Assembly: GCA_017302435.1 (NCBI GenBank)
Contig: JAFLDL010000012.1
Location: 34,157 to 98,156, forward strand
Direction of reading: 5' to 3'
Source: Candidatus Accumulibacter necessarius
GTDB lineage: Bacteria > Pseudomonadota > Gammaproteobacteria > Burkholderiales > Rhodocyclaceae
DNA length: 64,000 nucleotides
The notes beneath the pieces were generated by a model. That model was not told the origin of the DNA and ran no database searches. It saw only the letters and a list, made by a program, of their open reading frames with translations. A program made the position numbers and the translations under genes. Shown here piece after piece: positions 63,083 through 64,000 of the stretch. Position 1 is the first letter of the stretch. The number at the start of each line of letters is the position of its first letter.

Positions 63083-64000
63083 TCAGCTGATCAGTTTTCT
63101 GGTTCCTCCGGGTGCGGCGCTGATGCCCAGCGCGCGATAGATCGCCAGCAGATCGGGTTCGGCGACGGTGGCTTTGCGCACATGCAGGGATCGCCCGTCG
63201 CGCTGGCTGAAGGTCGCAGTGACCCGGCGCTGCACCGAGAGGATGTCGCGCAGGGTCGCCCAACTGTCGGTCATTCCTGCGGCCTTGAGTTTCACGCGCA
63301 GGAACTGAACGCACTGGTAGGCGAGCACGGTGATGAACAGATGACCGTCCGAGCGCTCTTCCTTGTGGTGGTAGATGGGGCGCAAGCCGAGCTCGCTTTT
63401 CAGACTGCGAAACACACTCTCCAGATCGGTCAGCATCGTGTAGGTACGCCAGAGTTTCTCTTCATCCCAGGCGAGTTCGTTGGTCCGCAGGCAATAGACG
63501 CCGGGATGCGTCGCCATCGTGCCGGGAACCGGCACCTTCTGCCAGGTGATCGCCGTCACCGTCTTGCCGGAATGATCGGTGACCAGATTGACCTGGTAGT
63601 GCTGGCTGGCGCCACGGCTCTTCTGCTTGAGTCGGCCGAGACGTTCCAGCAGCTTGTCGTGATTCTTTTCGCTGCGGGGCTTTTGCAGGCCATCGCGCAT
63701 TTGCTGCAAGCCAGCCTCGAAACGCCCACCGGATAGCGCGAGCATCGCTTCTTCCTTGAATTGCCGGGTCGGTGAGTGGCAATACAGGCAAAGCTCCTGG
63801 CCATCCGGGCTCAGCTCCTTCTGAAGATCCAGCCACTCCTCGCCGGCGGTCTCGATGCTCACCGAGCGTGTGGCATCGAACTGCCGCATCCCGCCGCGAC
63901 GCACCACCAGATAGCGATAGCCGTGCTCGACCAGCCAGGCGACGTTGGCGTCGGTGGCAATGCCGGCATCCATCACCACCAGCGCTCCCGCCGGCGTCCC
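63083..64000 (-). CDS. IS1634-like transposase, C-terminal part (runs off the right edge)
   Basis: The last 305 codons of a DDE transposase. VVMDAGIATDANVAWLVEHG holds the second Asp (VMDAG) and YRYLVVRRG follows. The region TYTMLTDLESVFRSLKSELGLRPIYHHKEER holds the late Glu and the RPIYHHKEERSDGHLFI stretch typical of IS4/IS1634 families. HLFITVLAYQCVQFLRVKL follows. The frame continues beyond 64000, so the N-terminus with the first Asp is not visible. GC is high again here. Confidence 0.85.
   Translation of the reverse strand, partial: GTPAGALVVMDAGIATDANVAWLVEHGYRYLVVRRGGMRQFDATRSVSIETAGEEWLDLQKELSPDGQELCLYCHSPTRQFKEEAMLALSGGRFEAGLQQMRDGLQKPRSEKNHDKLLERLGRLKQKSRGASQHYQVNLVTDHSGKTVTAITWQKVPVPGTMATHPGVYCLRTNELAWDEEKLWRTYTMLTDLESVFRSLKSELGLRPIYHHKEERSDGHLFITVLAYQCVQFLRVKLKAAGMTDSWATLRDILSVQRRVTATFSQRDGRSLHVRKATVAEPDLLAIYRALGISAAPGGTRKLIS

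Noticed and set aside
62829-63314. A 161-codon minus-strand frame next to the transposase
   Set aside because: Its upstream half overlaps the transposase C-terminus in another frame and it has no motif or ribosome site.

Overview
The window looks like chromosomal DNA from a GC-rich betaproteobacterium of the Rhodocyclales, most like a 'Candidatus Accumulibacter'-type polyphosphate- and polyhydroxyalkanoate (PHA)-accumulating organism. This is an inference from gene content: three PHA-synthase-type proteins, a class III PhaE subunit, a PHB-depolymerase-family esterase, a large beta-oxidation/PHA precursor set, FimV and PilZ genes, and a tmk-holB-pilZ-tatD order. No rRNA or tRNA gene was found to fix the taxonomy.

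Layout. 1-8.1 kb: the 5' part of citrate synthase (gltA) on the minus strand; two toxin-antitoxin pairs (Xre-RES and antitoxin-PIN); a NERD-domain helicase; ComB-type phosphatase; an alpha/beta hydrolase; two glutathione S-transferase-like genes. 8.4-36 kb: a lipid/PHA region with a depolymerase-like esterase of unusual architecture, enoyl-CoA hydratase, a 488-aa PhaC-like Cys hydrolase, an acyl-CoA ligase, a 675-aa PhaC, and then a co-directional run of SDR dehydrogenase, thiolase, two MaoC/hot-dog hydratases, phaE and class III phaC. An HD-GYP protein, glpK and a TetR regulator follow. The TetR gene faces etfBA across a region with two good palindromes. Downstream lie an ECF-type permease, a FimV-like protein, an acyl-CoA dehydrogenase, a hot-dog thioesterase and acetoacetyl-CoA synthetase. 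Together these genes can move carbon between acyl-CoAs, acetoacetyl-CoA and PHA, with ETF taking the electrons from the dehydrogenase.

36-52 kb: mostly housekeeping genes: bicupin, hydrolase, DEDDh exonuclease, ankyrin-tatD-pilZ-holB-tmk-mltG in one tightly overlapped minus-strand operon, ygfZ, an NRDE protein, an L,D-transpeptidase, tadA, a cNMP-binding protein, a CZB protein, cupin-PEBP, a dihaem cytochrome c and an NnrU protein. Genetic debris appears towards the right: a truncated tyrosine recombinase and a toxin-antitoxin locus that has lost most of its toxin.

52-64 kb: accessory DNA, and the most interesting part of the window. It holds a structured GC-rich intergenic region, a SLOG-like/TIR fusion protein, a truncated haloacid dehalogenase gene, an IS200-type element, and an AT-richer 1048-aa protein joining a complete calcineurin-type phosphoesterase to a large region with only a degenerate P-loop-like motif. 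After that come an integron attC-like site, an AlbA_2/Schlafen-type protein arranged like a gene cassette, three small exported or membrane proteins, and an IS1634-like transposase running off the right end. Two diverged inverted copies of a roughly 120-bp repeat bracket the IS200 element and the phosphoesterase gene. The best candidates for undescribed biology are the phosphoesterase-STAND-like protein, the SLOG-TIR protein and the cassette-like AlbA_2 gene. Their defence roles are inferred from domain type and neighbourhood only.
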